Assembly: GCF_003428875.1 (NCBI RefSeq)
Contig: NZ_QQRS01000004.1
Location: 248,001 to 312,000 of the forward strand
DNA from: Planomicrobium okeanokoites
GTDB lineage: Bacteria > Bacillota > Bacilli > Bacillales_A > Planococcaceae
DNA: 64,000 nt
Reading direction: 5' to 3'
Shown in pieces: positions 8,286-15,969 of the stretch. Made by a program: the position numbers and the translations under genes. The notes below the pieces were generated by a model. That model did no database searches. It saw nothing but the letters and a program-made list of their open reading frames with translations, and was not told the origin of the DNA. Position 1 is the stretch's first letter; every line of letters begins with the position of its first letter.

Positions 8286-8325
8286 GCAAGGCCCCGAATC
8301 TGAATTCGGGGCCTTGCTTTTGTTT
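8286..8325 (+). terminator. Rho-independent terminator
   Basis: CAAGGCCCCGAAT pairs perfectly with ATTCGGGGCCTTG and is followed by CTTTTGTTTT. Repeat array B starts at the T tract. Confidence 0.9.
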
Positions 8326-8400
8326 TATTCCCAACTTTGGTCCGTTTATTCCCAACTTTGTCGCTTTTATTCCCAACTTCGTCGCTTTTATTCCCAAGTC
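8325..8400. repeat. 21-bp-period repeat array B (4 units)
   Basis: Units start at 8325, 8346, 8367 and 8388, exactly 21 bases apart, each beginning TTATTCCCAA[CG]T with a partly varied spacer (TTGGTCCGT, TTGTCGCTT, TCGTCGCTT). The last unit is truncated. The array directly follows the nitroreductase terminator. Confidence 0.85.
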
Positions 8401-8413
8401 ACAAATTCCATAA

Positions 8414-8443
8414 GAAAAGACGCCGCAGATGACGGCGCCGTCC
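8414..8443 (-). terminator. probable terminator of coaW
   Basis: GACGCCG and CGGCGCC arms followed by TCTTTTC on the minus strand, 8 bases after the stop codon. Confidence 0.6.
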
Positions 8444-8448
8444 CTCTT

Positions 8449-9252
8449 TTATTTCAATACCGACATTGCCCCGACTGCTCCTGAGTATTCTCCGTTCTCC
8501 AGAAACAGCGGCACGGCGCCTCTTAAAACCGTGTAGCTTTCCACTACTTCTTTTAGCAATGGATTGTGGAAGAAAGATGAGCCGATGTAGATGATTGTGG
8601 AATTATTGCACTGCTTCGCCGCATGCACGCTGACGGTGCTGACAGTTTCCCCGACCAGACCGATGACAGCGGCGAGCAATTCCTCTTTCGACAATTCATG
8701 TGCAACTTCAAAGATTTTATTGCCGAAATTACTGGCCGTCAGCTCGCCGGAAATCGGCGGCGTTTTGCCTTCGTAAATATGTTTCACTTTCAGATCGATC
8801 CGGTCCCGCGACCCTTTGCGCGCCAATGCAACCATTTCTTCATAATCCATCACGCCTGTCAATAATCGGCTTAAGCCGACCAACGTGCCGCCGCCAATCC
8901 CGGTGCCGCCGATGCGCTCCTGCTGATTGTTTTCGACACAGTGGATGGAAGTTCCCGTTCCCACGTTCGTTAAGAGATAGGAATCATCATCCCGGCCCAT
9001 TTTTTCCAACAGGAATTGCACACCCAGATGAGTCGCTTCAAATTCGACCATTTCCAGCGCTTTTTTATCCAATAAAGAAAGAAGAACTCCCGACTTTCCT
9101 CCAGTAATGCAAATGTCACTATCGCTCAAATCGTTTACCCATGAAGCCACTTGCTGAATTTCCGCAATTGGATACTTGTCAAAGTGGAGCGTTCCATTTT
9201 CGGTGTACGCAACTTTGATCAGCGTACCTCCTGCATCTATTCCGACAATCAT
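8449..9252 (-). CDS. coaW: type II pantothenate kinase
   Basis: A 267-residue kinase that phosphorylates pantothenate, the first committed step of CoA synthesis. It has the actin-like ATPase fold signature: MIVGIDAGGTLIKVAY at the N-terminus (phosphate-binding loop), LLTNVGTGTSIH (about 95-106) and RIGGTGIGGGTLVGLSRLL (about 115-133), all as in Staphylococcus CoaW, whose length it matches. Type II enzymes typically escape CoA feedback inhibition. The frame extends 48 codons upstream but that extension is Cys/Ser rich and unlike the family; AGCAGGTGC precedes the ATG at 9252. It is divergent from the CPT-like gene. Confidence 0.9.
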   Translation of the reverse strand: MIVGIDAGGTLIKVAYTENGTLHFDKYPIAEIQQVASWVNDLSDSDICITGGKSGVLLSLLDKKALEMVEFEATHLGVQFLLEKMGRDDDSYLLTNVGTGTSIHCVENNQQERIGGTGIGGGTLVGLSRLLTGVMDYEEMVALARKGSRDRIDLKVKHIYEGKTPPISGELTASNFGNKIFEVAHELSKEELLAAVIGLVGETVSTVSVHAAKQCNNSTIIYIGSSFFHNPLLKEVVESYTVLRGAVPLFLENGEYSGAVGAMSVLK

Positions 9253-9419
9253 ACTTGCACCTGCTCTTTCCCGCATTTCAACCATCAAAACGCCAGCTAG
9301 TTGTAAATCACATGATGAAATTCTACCACAATAATGACAGCAATGTGAATCACCTGACCTTTCGCAACACGAGATAAGCATATATAATAATTCCATAATG
9401 AACTGCGGAGGAACAAACC

Positions 9420-9980
9420 ATGGGTAAAGGCAAAATTATTTTATTAAATGGAGTTTCAAGTTCAGGAAAGTCTACCCTGGCGCGCGAGCTGGTCAATCAG
9501 CTGGATGGCTATTTCCATTTAAGCATTGACGATTATGACGGATTTATTGAAAAGGCGGAAAACAGGGAAACGGGACATCTGATTCCTGTGCCGACCGAAT
9601 TTTTTTACCATCGCACGATTGCCATGTTTTCTGATTTAGGCGTTAATGTCATTGCTGATCAGATTTTACATGATGTTTCCACAACAAAAGACTGCTTCAC
9701 CGTCTTACAGAGATACCCTGTATTTTTCGTCGGTGTGCATTGCCCGCCTCCGGTTCTTCAGCAAAGAGAAAGCCAGCGAGGCGACCGTCCGATAGGCCTG
9801 GCTGAAATACAATTAAATTTTATTCACCAACAAAGGCACCTTTACCATTTGGAAGTGAATACGTACAAAGACACCATTGCAAACTGTGCAAAACAAATTC
9901 AGAACGCTTTGCAAGAACATCATCCGCTTGTGGAATGGGCAATTGCTGAAGAATATACACAAGCCATAAAGGATGTTTGA
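9420..9980 (+). CDS. chloramphenicol phosphotransferase-like P-loop kinase
   Basis: A 186-residue P-loop protein of the CPT-like family. The Walker A motif GVSSSGKST (about 11-19) follows GKIILLN, and SIDDYDGF (about 35-42) and NVIADQIL (about 75-82) match the family pattern in which an Asp acts as general base. The founding member phosphorylates chloramphenicol in its Streptomyces producer; most relatives, including this one, have unknown substrates, so resistance should not be assumed. CTGCGGAGGAACAAACC supports the start. It is monocistronic with a bidirectional terminator. Confidence 0.75.
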   Translation: MGKGKIILLNGVSSSGKSTLARELVNQLDGYFHLSIDDYDGFIEKAENRETGHLIPVPTEFFYHRTIAMFSDLGVNVIADQILHDVSTTKDCFTVLQRYPVFFVGVHCPPPVLQQRESQRGDRPIGLAEIQLNFIHQQRHLYHLEVNTYKDTIANCAKQIQNALQEHHPLVEWAIAEEYTQAIKDV

Positions 9981-9996
9981 TCTTTCATTGAATATG

Positions 9997-10037
9997 AAAA
10001 AGGAAGCTGCCCACTTTTAGGACAGCTTCCTTTTTAA
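9997..10037. terminator. bidirectional Rho-independent terminator
   Basis: AAAAAGGAAGCTG pairs with CAGCTTCCTTTTT, giving A and T tracts on both sides. It separates two convergent genes. Confidence 0.9.
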
Positions 10038-10039
10038 AT

Positions 10040-11041
10040 TTACAGCTCCTTTTCCTGCTTTAGCGCAAAGCCATACGACGAGTTGAACAGCTTGAACAAT
10101 TGCTCAAATTTGCTCAGGATATCGAGCGCCAATAAGCCGTTTCCTTCAGCTGTTTTCGGATAGCCCAGCGGCACTGTGCGCCGTACGAGCTGGGCATACA
10201 GTTCCGCTTCTGTCAGGTCACGGGCGAATTCATTTTCTGCGATGTTCTTGATGAGCGCCAGTGCTCCTGATACATGGGGCGCCGCCATGGATGTACCGGA
10301 CAGGCTGGCGTATTTGCTGCCGGGATACGCCGAATAAATATCGGTGCCGGGCGCCACCAGATCGATCTCATTATTAGTGTTGCTGAACGGGGCAATCTTC
10401 CGTCCGAAATCGACCGCGCCAACTTGAATGACTTCACCGTAAGCACCGGGATAGACGAATTCATCCGTTTGCGGACTGTCATCACCTTCGTTTCCGGCGG
10501 CACAGACGACCGGAATCCCTGCATCCACCGCACGCTTCACCGCTTCATACAGCTCCGGAATATCCTGCGGTCCGCCAAGCGACATCGAGATGACGCTGGT
10601 CTTTTCACCGTTCGGACCGGTCCAATCCACCGCATAGTGAATACCATTGATGATGCCTTCATAATCACCGTTGCCTTCACCGCTCAACACCTTTAAGATA
10701 AGCAAATTCGACTCTGGAGCCACTCCTGCAATACCGCCGGTTTCCTGATGCGAAGCTGCTGCTGTTCCCGCTACATGTGTACCGTGACCATTATTGTCAT
10801 CAAAATTGGATGGATCTCCGCCAAAATCAGGCGTGAAATTCCTTCCTTCGATGATTCGGTCTTTCAGGTCCGGATGATCCGGCTGACAGCCCGTATCCAA
10901 AATCGCGATGACATTCCCTTTCCCTTTTTCCGCGGCATCCCATACAGCAGGCGCCTGAATCATCCGGACACCTTCCGGAATCTGAGGCGCTCTCGATGAA
11001 ATTTCTTCTATACGATATGGTATCAAATGAATATCCGGCAT
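10040..11041 (-). CDS. isp: intracellular subtilisin-like serine protease
   Basis: A 333-residue S8 protease of the intracellular subtilisin group. There is no signal peptide; instead the short N-terminal extension carries LIPY (6-9), the conserved motif by which ISP propeptides block their own active site. The catalytic triad is Asp49 (LDTGC), His86 (GHGTHVAG) and Ser251 (SGTSMAAP), with oxyanion Asn183 (AAGNEG). In Bacillus these dimeric enzymes degrade cytoplasmic protein in stationary phase. Length is typical. GGAGGAGTTAAA precedes the ATG. It is monocistronic; the preceding gene on this strand has its own terminator. Confidence 0.92.
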   Translation of the reverse strand: MPDIHLIPYRIEEISSRAPQIPEGVRMIQAPAVWDAAEKGKGNVIAILDTGCQPDHPDLKDRIIEGRNFTPDFGGDPSNFDDNNGHGTHVAGTAAASHQETGGIAGVAPESNLLILKVLSGEGNGDYEGIINGIHYAVDWTGPNGEKTSVISMSLGGPQDIPELYEAVKRAVDAGIPVVCAAGNEGDDSPQTDEFVYPGAYGEVIQVGAVDFGRKIAPFSNTNNEIDLVAPGTDIYSAYPGSKYASLSGTSMAAPHVSGALALIKNIAENEFARDLTEAELYAQLVRRTVPLGYPKTAEGNGLLALDILSKFEQLFKLFNSSYGFALKQEKEL

Positions 11042-11069
11042 TTTAACTCCTCCTTTTGTTTTTTAAAAA

Positions 11070-11100
11070 ATAAAACCCGGCATAAACGCTGCCGGGTCTG
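11070..11100 (-). terminator. Rho-independent terminator
   Basis: Minus-strand ACCCGGCAG and TGCCGGGT arms followed by TTTATTTTTT, about 65 bases after the symporter stop. Confidence 0.8.
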
Positions 11101-11162
11101 ATTTACACTTCGCCTAGCATACGGGCGCAATGGCGTCCGTTCGGCATTAGATTGAATGCATA

Positions 11163-12698
11163 TTATAATTGTTTGAAGCCGCCTGTATTCGCGCGTACTT
11201 TGACTTCCGCAAATTTCTTCTCATCGATTTCACGGGAAACCAGCGTGCCGACAAATCCTCCGATAAAGCCAAGTGGAATGGAGACAATCGCCGGGTTAGT
11301 CAACGGAAACAGCGGAGTTCCGGTAAGAATCGCTGCACCAGCTTCCGGGCTTAAGACACTCGGGCTGACCGATACCAGCACCAGAGCGGAAATCAAACCG
11401 GTCAGAATGGCTGAAACAGCTCCTGCCGTATTGAATTTTTTCCAGAAAATCGTATAGACGATAACCGGCAGATTGGCGCTTGCCGCAATACAGAATGCCA
11501 AAGAAACCAGGAAAGCCACGTTGAGGCTTTGAGCGAAAATCGCCAGCAGGATGGAGAATGCTGCCACACCGACAGATGCATATCTGGCCGCCAGCATCTG
11601 CTGGCGTTCTGTCGCTTCCCCTTTTTTGATGATTTGCCCGTAGATATCATGGGCAAACGCTGAAGCACCGGACAGCACTAGTCCTGCAACAACAGCCAGG
11701 ATGGTCGCAAAGGCCACCGCCGAGATGAATGACATGAGAATGTCTCCTCCCAGCGCTTGGGCCAGTAAAGGCGCTGCCATATTCCCGGCCGGATTTGTTG
11801 AAGTGATCAAGTCAGCACCCACAAATGCTGCTGCGCCGAAGCCAAGGAATATGGTCATGACGTAGAATATGCCGACGATCCATGTCGCCCACATTACGGA
11901 ACTTCTTGCCGTCTTCGCATCCCTGACTGTAAAGAAGCGCATCAGGATATGCGGAAGGCCAGCCGTCCCAAGAACCAAAGCCAGCATCAGGGAAATCGTA
12001 TCCAACGGGATTTCATATTTCACGCCAGGTTTCAAGTAAGCTTCCCCATGAGGCGTCGCCGTTTTCATTTGTGTGAACATTTCCATGATATTGAAGTTGA
12101 AATTCTTCAAAACCAGGAATGACAGCACAACTGTCCCCAACATCAGCAGGACCGCTTTGATGATCTGCACCCAGCTTGTGGCAGTCATGCCTCCGAACAA
12201 TACGTAAATCGTCATCATGATTCCAACAAGCAGCACCGCCCATAAATAATCGATGCCGAAAAGCAGCTGGATCAGCGCGCCTGCACCCACCAGCTGGGCA
12301 ATCATATAGAAGATGACTATAGTGATCGAGCTGAGCGCCGCAGCGCCGCGTACTTTTTTGGCGTTGAATCTGGCATTGATCATATCAGCCAGTGTATACT
12401 TCCCAAGATTCCGCAAAGGTTCAGCCACAACGAATAAAACCACAAGATAAGCCACTAAATAACCGATTGAAAAAAGGAAGCCGTCAAAACCGAATAAGGC
12501 GATCGAACCTGCAATACCCAGGAAAGACGCAGCGGACAGGTAGTCACCGGCAATCGCCATACCGTTTTGCCAGCCTGTGAGTCCGCCGCCCGCTGTATAG
12601 AAGTCGCTGGCGGAATTCGTTTTCTTGGCTGCGTAATATGTAATGACCAATGTCATCGCGACGATGACTAAAAATATGATTATGACCGTAGCATTCAT
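11163..12698 (-). CDS. acetate/solute:sodium symporter (ActP/SSS family)
   Basis: A 511-residue polytopic membrane protein with about 13 predicted helices, belonging to the sodium:solute symporter family. TYYAAKKTNSASDFYTAGGGLTGWQNGMAIAGDYLSAASFLG (about 21-61, written here in part) is the typical ActP/YwcA N-terminus, with the sodium-site helix rich in small residues. The ActP branch carries acetate and other short carboxylates. Its ATG overlaps the stop of the upstream DUF485 gene by four bases (ATGA), a pairing (yjcH-actP, ywcB-ywcA) that is conserved in many bacteria and supports acetate-type transport. Confidence 0.85.
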   Translation of the reverse strand: MNATVIIIFLVIVAMTLVITYYAAKKTNSASDFYTAGGGLTGWQNGMAIAGDYLSAASFLGIAGSIALFGFDGFLFSIGYLVAYLVVLFVVAEPLRNLGKYTLADMINARFNAKKVRGAAALSSITIVIFYMIAQLVGAGALIQLLFGIDYLWAVLLVGIMMTIYVLFGGMTATSWVQIIKAVLLMLGTVVLSFLVLKNFNFNIMEMFTQMKTATPHGEAYLKPGVKYEIPLDTISLMLALVLGTAGLPHILMRFFTVRDAKTARSSVMWATWIVGIFYVMTIFLGFGAAAFVGADLITSTNPAGNMAAPLLAQALGGDILMSFISAVAFATILAVVAGLVLSGASAFAHDIYGQIIKKGEATERQQMLAARYASVGVAAFSILLAIFAQSLNVAFLVSLAFCIAASANLPVIVYTIFWKKFNTAGAVSAILTGLISALVLVSVSPSVLSPEAGAAILTGTPLFPLTNPAIVSIPLGFIGGFVGTLVSREIDEKKFAEVKVRANTGGFKQL

Positions 12699-13102
12699 CG
12701 GATATCCCCCTTCTCTTCATAGCCGAATTCCTTCAATGTCTCTTCGGCCATCTTATCAAATTGGGCAGCCCGCTTCATGTAAACGGTTACAAGTATCCAC
12801 GTCATCGCGAATAATCCAAATGCAAATACCCAGACCCATGGAATGTCGCCCGCAATCGGCGCATCCAGCCAGTTCGTATAGGAAATAACAATATTAAAAG
12901 CCAGATATAAACCTAAAAATAAAGCGGTTGCCGGAATAAGAAACATTTTCTTTTTGCGCATCAAATGTTTGAATCCTTCAGAGCGCTCGATCTTTTCAAA
13001 GTCCGGTACTTCCGCTGCTCCTCCCGCGCTTGCAGGTTTCACTTCATTTCCTTCTTTCGTCAAGGGCCCTTGCAGCGCTTCGCCAGTAATCGTTTTTGCC
13101 AT
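12695..13102 (-). CDS. DUF485 membrane protein (YjcH-like)
   Basis: A 135-residue protein with a soluble N-terminus (about 1-48) and two transmembrane helices (about 52-73 and 87-108) ending in a charged tail (QFDKMAEETLKEFGYEE). This is the DUF485 layout. Members are encoded just upstream of ActP-type symporters, as here with a four-base overlap, and are thought to help the transporter, though no mechanism is known. The extra N-terminal 40 residues are longer than E. coli YjcH. GGAGGGAAGA precedes the ATG. Confidence 0.8.
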   Translation of the reverse strand: MAKTITGEALQGPLTKEGNEVKPASAGGAAEVPDFEKIERSEGFKHLMRKKKMFLIPATALFLGLYLAFNIVISYTNWLDAPIAGDIPWVWVFAFGLFAMTWILVTVYMKRAAQFDKMAEETLKEFGYEEKGDIR

Positions 13103-13243
13103 CCATTCTTCCCTCCAATTAATTAAATATTTTTAATTTAATGATAATTAAAGCACTAACATACCGACCGGTCAATAAACAAATTGGAAAAATTTAAAAA
13201 CAGTTCATATTCCATAAATTTAAAATATTATCCAACTATTAGG

Positions 13244-13313
13244 AGGACTTTTTACACCTTTTGAAATCTAAAAGTCCTAAAATAAAAAAGCCGACCATAG
13301 GGTCAGCTTTTTT
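13244..13313. terminator. two hairpins downstream of a promoterless gap
   Basis: AGGACTTTT (13244-13252) pairs with AAAAGTCCT (13270-13278), and AAAAAGCCGACC pairs with GGTCAGCTTTTTT (13284-13313). The second has the form of a Rho-independent terminator readable on both strands, though no intact gene ends here. It may be left from a lost gene. Confidence 0.45.
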
Positions 13314-13360
13314 ATAGCTTATGGAAAAAAAGGTTAATCTAAATAATCGAAATTGCGCAT

Positions 13361-13497
13361 AACAGCTCCGCTTTCCTGGGGGCTTGCACTGAGCTAACTC
13401 GGCCTCGGTCCCCTTCGCCCGAGTGGATCTCAGCACTTCGCTCGAATCGGAGTTGGTTTACCAACTCCGATTCTAATCCCCTGGGAGTCTCGCTGTT
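13361..13497. repeat. imperfect palindromic repeat element
   Basis: Outer arms AACAGC (13361-13366) and GCTGTT (13492-13497) with CCTGGGGG/CCCCTGGG nested inside, and a perfect 14-base inner palindrome (arm GAATCGGAGTTGGT, 13444-13473). Its wording (CTTTCC..GGGGCTTGC...GAGTCTCGCTGTTTTGCTCC) resembles short palindromic elements scattered between genes in Bacillaceae and Planococcaceae, as far as I recall. The rest of the gap 13103-13656 holds no gene. Confidence 0.6.
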
Positions 13498-13656
13498 TTG
13501 CTCCATATCTCAGAATCGCTTTCTATAAAAAGTAATCTAACTCTTTTGGCTTTCTGCGAAAAGGCAAAGTTGTGCTCCTGTCTCTGCGCTGGCTTCGGGA
13601 GATTAAAAACTATACATCGAAATGATTGAAGTAGATGAAATTTCTTGTGCGCCTGG

Positions 13657-13686
13657 AAAAAGCCGAACTCACGGTCAGCTTTTTTG
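13657..13686 (-). terminator. Rho-independent terminator of fetAB
   Basis: AAAAAAGCTGACCG pairs with AGTTCGGCTTTTT; the hairpin overlaps the fetB stop region. Confidence 0.7.
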
Positions 13687-14427
13687 AATCAATTGCATAC
13701 GTTGGTTGAACAGGGTCGGATACGATAAGAAACCGAGCATTACACTGGTGACTGACGCTGTCGTCAGCAACAGGAACATGATCAGCAATTGGAATTGGAC
13801 AGCCTGAATCGGGTCGGCGCCTGCAATGATCTGGCCGCTCATCATACCGGGCAATTGGACAAGCCCAACCGTTTTCTGGCTTTCGATGGTCGGGATCATA
13901 CTGGCTTTGATCGAGTTGATCAATTGGTTATGGATGGCCTGCTTCGGTGTGCCGCCAAGAGATAAGACCAATTCCGTTTCATCCTGATGCGATTCGACTT
14001 CCGACGTAAATCGGTTGAGGAAAAGGATCGACAGCACCATCGAGTTGCCGATGACCATGCCGCTGATGGAAATGATGTACTGGGCCGTCGGCGGTGTAAT
14101 ATTCAGGCCGATCAGGATGCCCTGAGTCAGCACTTCGACAAAAATGAGCGTAATGGCCACTTTCCAGGTGATCCCCTTGATGGAAGCACCTTTATTGCGC
14201 GCGTTATGCGTAGCGGCGACAATCATCAATGTCACCATCAGGAAGATATAGAGGAGGCTTTCCGAATCAAAAACGAATTTCAGGATAAAGCCGACAAGCA
14301 GCAGCTGGATGATTGAACGGACTGTTGCAATAATGGTATCGCGTTCAAGCCCAAGATTCAGGGTTTTTGAAAGGACAAGCGGAATGACAACAAAAATCAG
14401 TGTGATCGATAACGTCAGATAAGTCAT
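13675..14427 (-). CDS. fetB: ABC transporter permease, FetB type (iron export)
   Basis: A 250-residue membrane protein with about seven helices, of the UPF0014/FetB family. The conserved cytoplasmic stretch QLLINSIKASMIPTIESQKTVGLVQLPGMMSGQIIAGADPIQA (within about 175-220; NSIKASMIPTI and LPGMMSGQII are the key blocks) is diagnostic. In E. coli FetAB exports iron and protects against peroxide with iron. Its start overlaps fetA by four bases. The placement next to ferritin supports a role in iron homeostasis. Confidence 0.85.
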   Translation of the reverse strand: MTYLTLSITLIFVVIPLVLSKTLNLGLERDTIIATVRSIIQLLLVGFILKFVFDSESLLYIFLMVTLMIVAATHNARNKGASIKGITWKVAITLIFVEVLTQGILIGLNITPPTAQYIISISGMVIGNSMVLSILFLNRFTSEVESHQDETELVLSLGGTPKQAIHNQLINSIKASMIPTIESQKTVGLVQLPGMMSGQIIAGADPIQAVQFQLLIMFLLLTTASVTSVMLGFLSYPTLFNQRMQLIQKS

Positions 14428-15155
14428 TGCGCTCCCCCCTGAACAAATGATTTCACGCGGTCATTGGACGGTGCCCGCAATAAATCGCTTTCGCCGGTTT
14501 CAACGACTTCACCGTCCATCATCACCCAGGTAAAATCTCCGATATCAAGCGCCTGCTGAAGATTATGCGTTATCCAGATGATGGTCGTGCCGTATTTCTG
14601 ATTGATCAGCGTAATCAATTCTTCCACTTCCTTCAATGAAGTACGGTCCAGTGAAGACGTGATTTCATCGAGCAGCAAAATTTCCGGTTTGTTGACAAGC
14701 GTCCGGGCAATGGATACTTTCTGCCGCTGGCCGCCAGATAGATCTGTGACTTTGCGGTCCAGGAATTTTTCTCCCAGTCCTACATCGCGCAACAGGTTCT
14801 CCGCTTCTTTTTTATCGTATTTCTCTCCGCGCAATTCCACTGGCAGTGCTAAATTTCTATAAACTGTGCCACTGACCATCGGCGCACTCTGCAAAGCGAT
14901 GCCGACTTTCCGGCGGAGTTCGACCGGTTCGAAGCTGTTGATTTGTTTGTCTTTAATGTAAATTTCTCCGGATTCAGGCGACAACAAGCCATTGCACAAT
15001 TTCAGCAAAGTTGTTTTGCCGGCACCTGATGGCCCGACAAGCGTCGTAATTTTCCCTTCCGGAAATGAACCTGTAATCCCACGCAGTATTTGATTGTCAT
15101 TGATTGAATAATCCACGTGGTTAAAATGGATGGCCGGTTTGTAATCCGTTGTCAC
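14424..15155 (-). CDS. fetA: ABC transporter ATP-binding protein, FetA type
   Basis: A 243-residue ABC ATPase. Walker A GPSGAGKTT (about 39-47), Q-loop LQSAPMVSGTV, signature LSGGQRQ (about 139-145) and Walker B ILLLDEITSSLD (about 158-169) are complete. It is translated from GTG at 15155 behind TAAGGAGATGATAAG. It pairs with fetB in a two-gene operon. The ferritin gene lies upstream on the same strand but is separated by a terminator, so the pair either has its own promoter or is reached by read-through. Confidence 0.85.
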   Translation of the reverse strand: MTTDYKPAIHFNHVDYSINDNQILRGITGSFPEGKITTLVGPSGAGKTTLLKLCNGLLSPESGEIYIKDKQINSFEPVELRRKVGIALQSAPMVSGTVYRNLALPVELRGEKYDKKEAENLLRDVGLGEKFLDRKVTDLSGGQRQKVSIARTLVNKPEILLLDEITSSLDRTSLKEVEELITLINQKYGTTIIWITHNLQQALDIGDFTWVMMDGEVVETGESDLLRAPSNDRVKSFVQGGAQ

Positions 15156-15170
15156 CTTATCATCTCCTTA

Positions 15171-15211
15171 AAAGAAAAACAGCACACAGTCAGCAGTGTG
15201 CTGTTTTCTTT
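15171..15211. terminator. Rho-independent terminator of ferritin gene
   Basis: AAAGAAAACAGCACAC pairs with GTGTGCTGTTTTTCTTT; it begins 4 bases after the ferritin stop on the minus strand. Confidence 0.9.
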
Positions 15212-15215
15212 ACAA

Positions 15216-15713
15216 CTATTCTTCCAGTTTTCTGGCTGCGAATTCGTCGTCCATTTTCAGGAAGTACTCGCCGCCTTCTTCGATTCCTCTGACGCGTGTA
15301 ATGATGTCACGGAATGTTTTCTCTTCTTCCATCTGTTCTTCTATAAACCAGTCAAGGAAAGATAAAGTGGCATGTTCCTGCAATTCATCCGCCAAAGTAA
15401 CCAAGGCATAGATGTTGCTGGTCACTTCTTTTTCCTGCGCCAATGAACTTTCGAGAACGTCGATTGCACTTACGAAGTGGTTTTTCGGTTCAGTCAAACT
15501 TTGCAATACCGGCTTTTCGTCCATAGCTGTTAAATAATGATAGAACTTCATTGCATGGAAATGTTCTTCACGGGATTGGACCAAATAGAAATTGGCAAAT
15601 CCGTGAAAGCCTTTTTTCGAAAAATAAGCTGCCATGGCTGTGTAGGCATGAGCTGCCTGCAATTCATTGTTAAACTGATCGTTCAATGCATTTGTAAGTT
15701 TTTCAGGTAACAT
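15216..15713 (-). CDS. ftnA: ferritin (non-haem, FtnA-like)
   Basis: A 165-residue four-helix ferritin that oxidises Fe(II) and stores it as a mineral core. Ferroxidase ligands are visible: Glu17 (NNELQAAHAY), Glu50 and His53 (REEHFHA), and Glu residues in the third and fourth helices (ADELQEHA, EEQMEEEKTF). Length fits FtnA rather than Dps. GGGAGGAATTAAAC precedes the ATG. An AT-rich dyad (15731-15749) sits directly upstream of the start and two stronger Fur-like boxes lie further upstream, so iron or peroxide control is likely. Confidence 0.9.
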   Translation of the reverse strand: MLPEKLTNALNDQFNNELQAAHAYTAMAAYFSKKGFHGFANFYLVQSREEHFHAMKFYHYLTAMDEKPVLQSLTEPKNHFVSAIDVLESSLAQEKEVTSNIYALVTLADELQEHATLSFLDWFIEEQMEEEKTFRDIITRVRGIEEGGEYFLKMDDEFAARKLEE

Positions 15714-15730
15714 GTTTAATTCCTCCCTTT

Positions 15731-15749
15731 TCTAAATAATAATTATTCT
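15731..15749 (-). promoter_or_regulatory. AT-rich dyad, Fur/PerR-like
   Basis: AAATAAT-A-ATTATTC fits the 7-1-7 Fur and PerR consensus equally (5 of 7 in each arm), about 20 bases upstream of the ferritin ATG. Confidence 0.35.
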
Positions 15750-15812
15750 AATGTAGACAATATACCATACCTTTATATCAAAAGAAAGTAATTGAGAATT
15801 ATATAATTTAAT

Positions 15813-15827
15813 TGAGAATAATAATCA
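15813..15827. promoter_or_regulatory. Fur-like box 1
   Basis: TGAGAAT-A-ATAATCA matches the Bacillus Fur 7-1-7 core TGATAAT-N-ATTATCA in 6 of 7 positions per arm. It lies in the ferritin/ribA divergent region. Confidence 0.55.
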
Positions 15828-15852
15828 TTTACCACTGAATTCATTTTTAATT

Positions 15853-15873
15853 AAACGATAATAATTATCGTTT
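15853..15873. promoter_or_regulatory. Fur-like box 2 (perfect palindrome)
   Basis: ACGATAATAATTATCGT is the centre of a perfect 21-base palindrome; CGATAAT-A-ATTATCG matches the Fur core in 6 of 7 positions per arm. It is about 97 bases upstream of the ribA start. Confidence 0.65.
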
Positions 15874-15969
15874 AAAAAAATAGTTTGATTTCGAGAGAAC
15901 TCTTTACTTACTTTTAGTAACCGATTGTAGTACTATGTTTTTATTACAGAAATTAATGGGGGAATTTGA

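Noticed and set aside
9420..9980. Antibiotic-resistance gene (chloramphenicol phosphotransferase)
   Set aside because: The family contains many members without resistance function and the context gives no support, so only the fold is claimed.
13239..13436. 65-residue minus-strand ORF in the gap before fetB
   Set aside because: It lies across the palindromic repeat and hairpins, and has no ribosome site.
15874..15969. FMN riboswitch in front of ribA
   Set aside because: Only 96 bases separate the Fur-like palindrome from the ribA start, and there is no AGGGTGAAATTCC-like RFN pattern.
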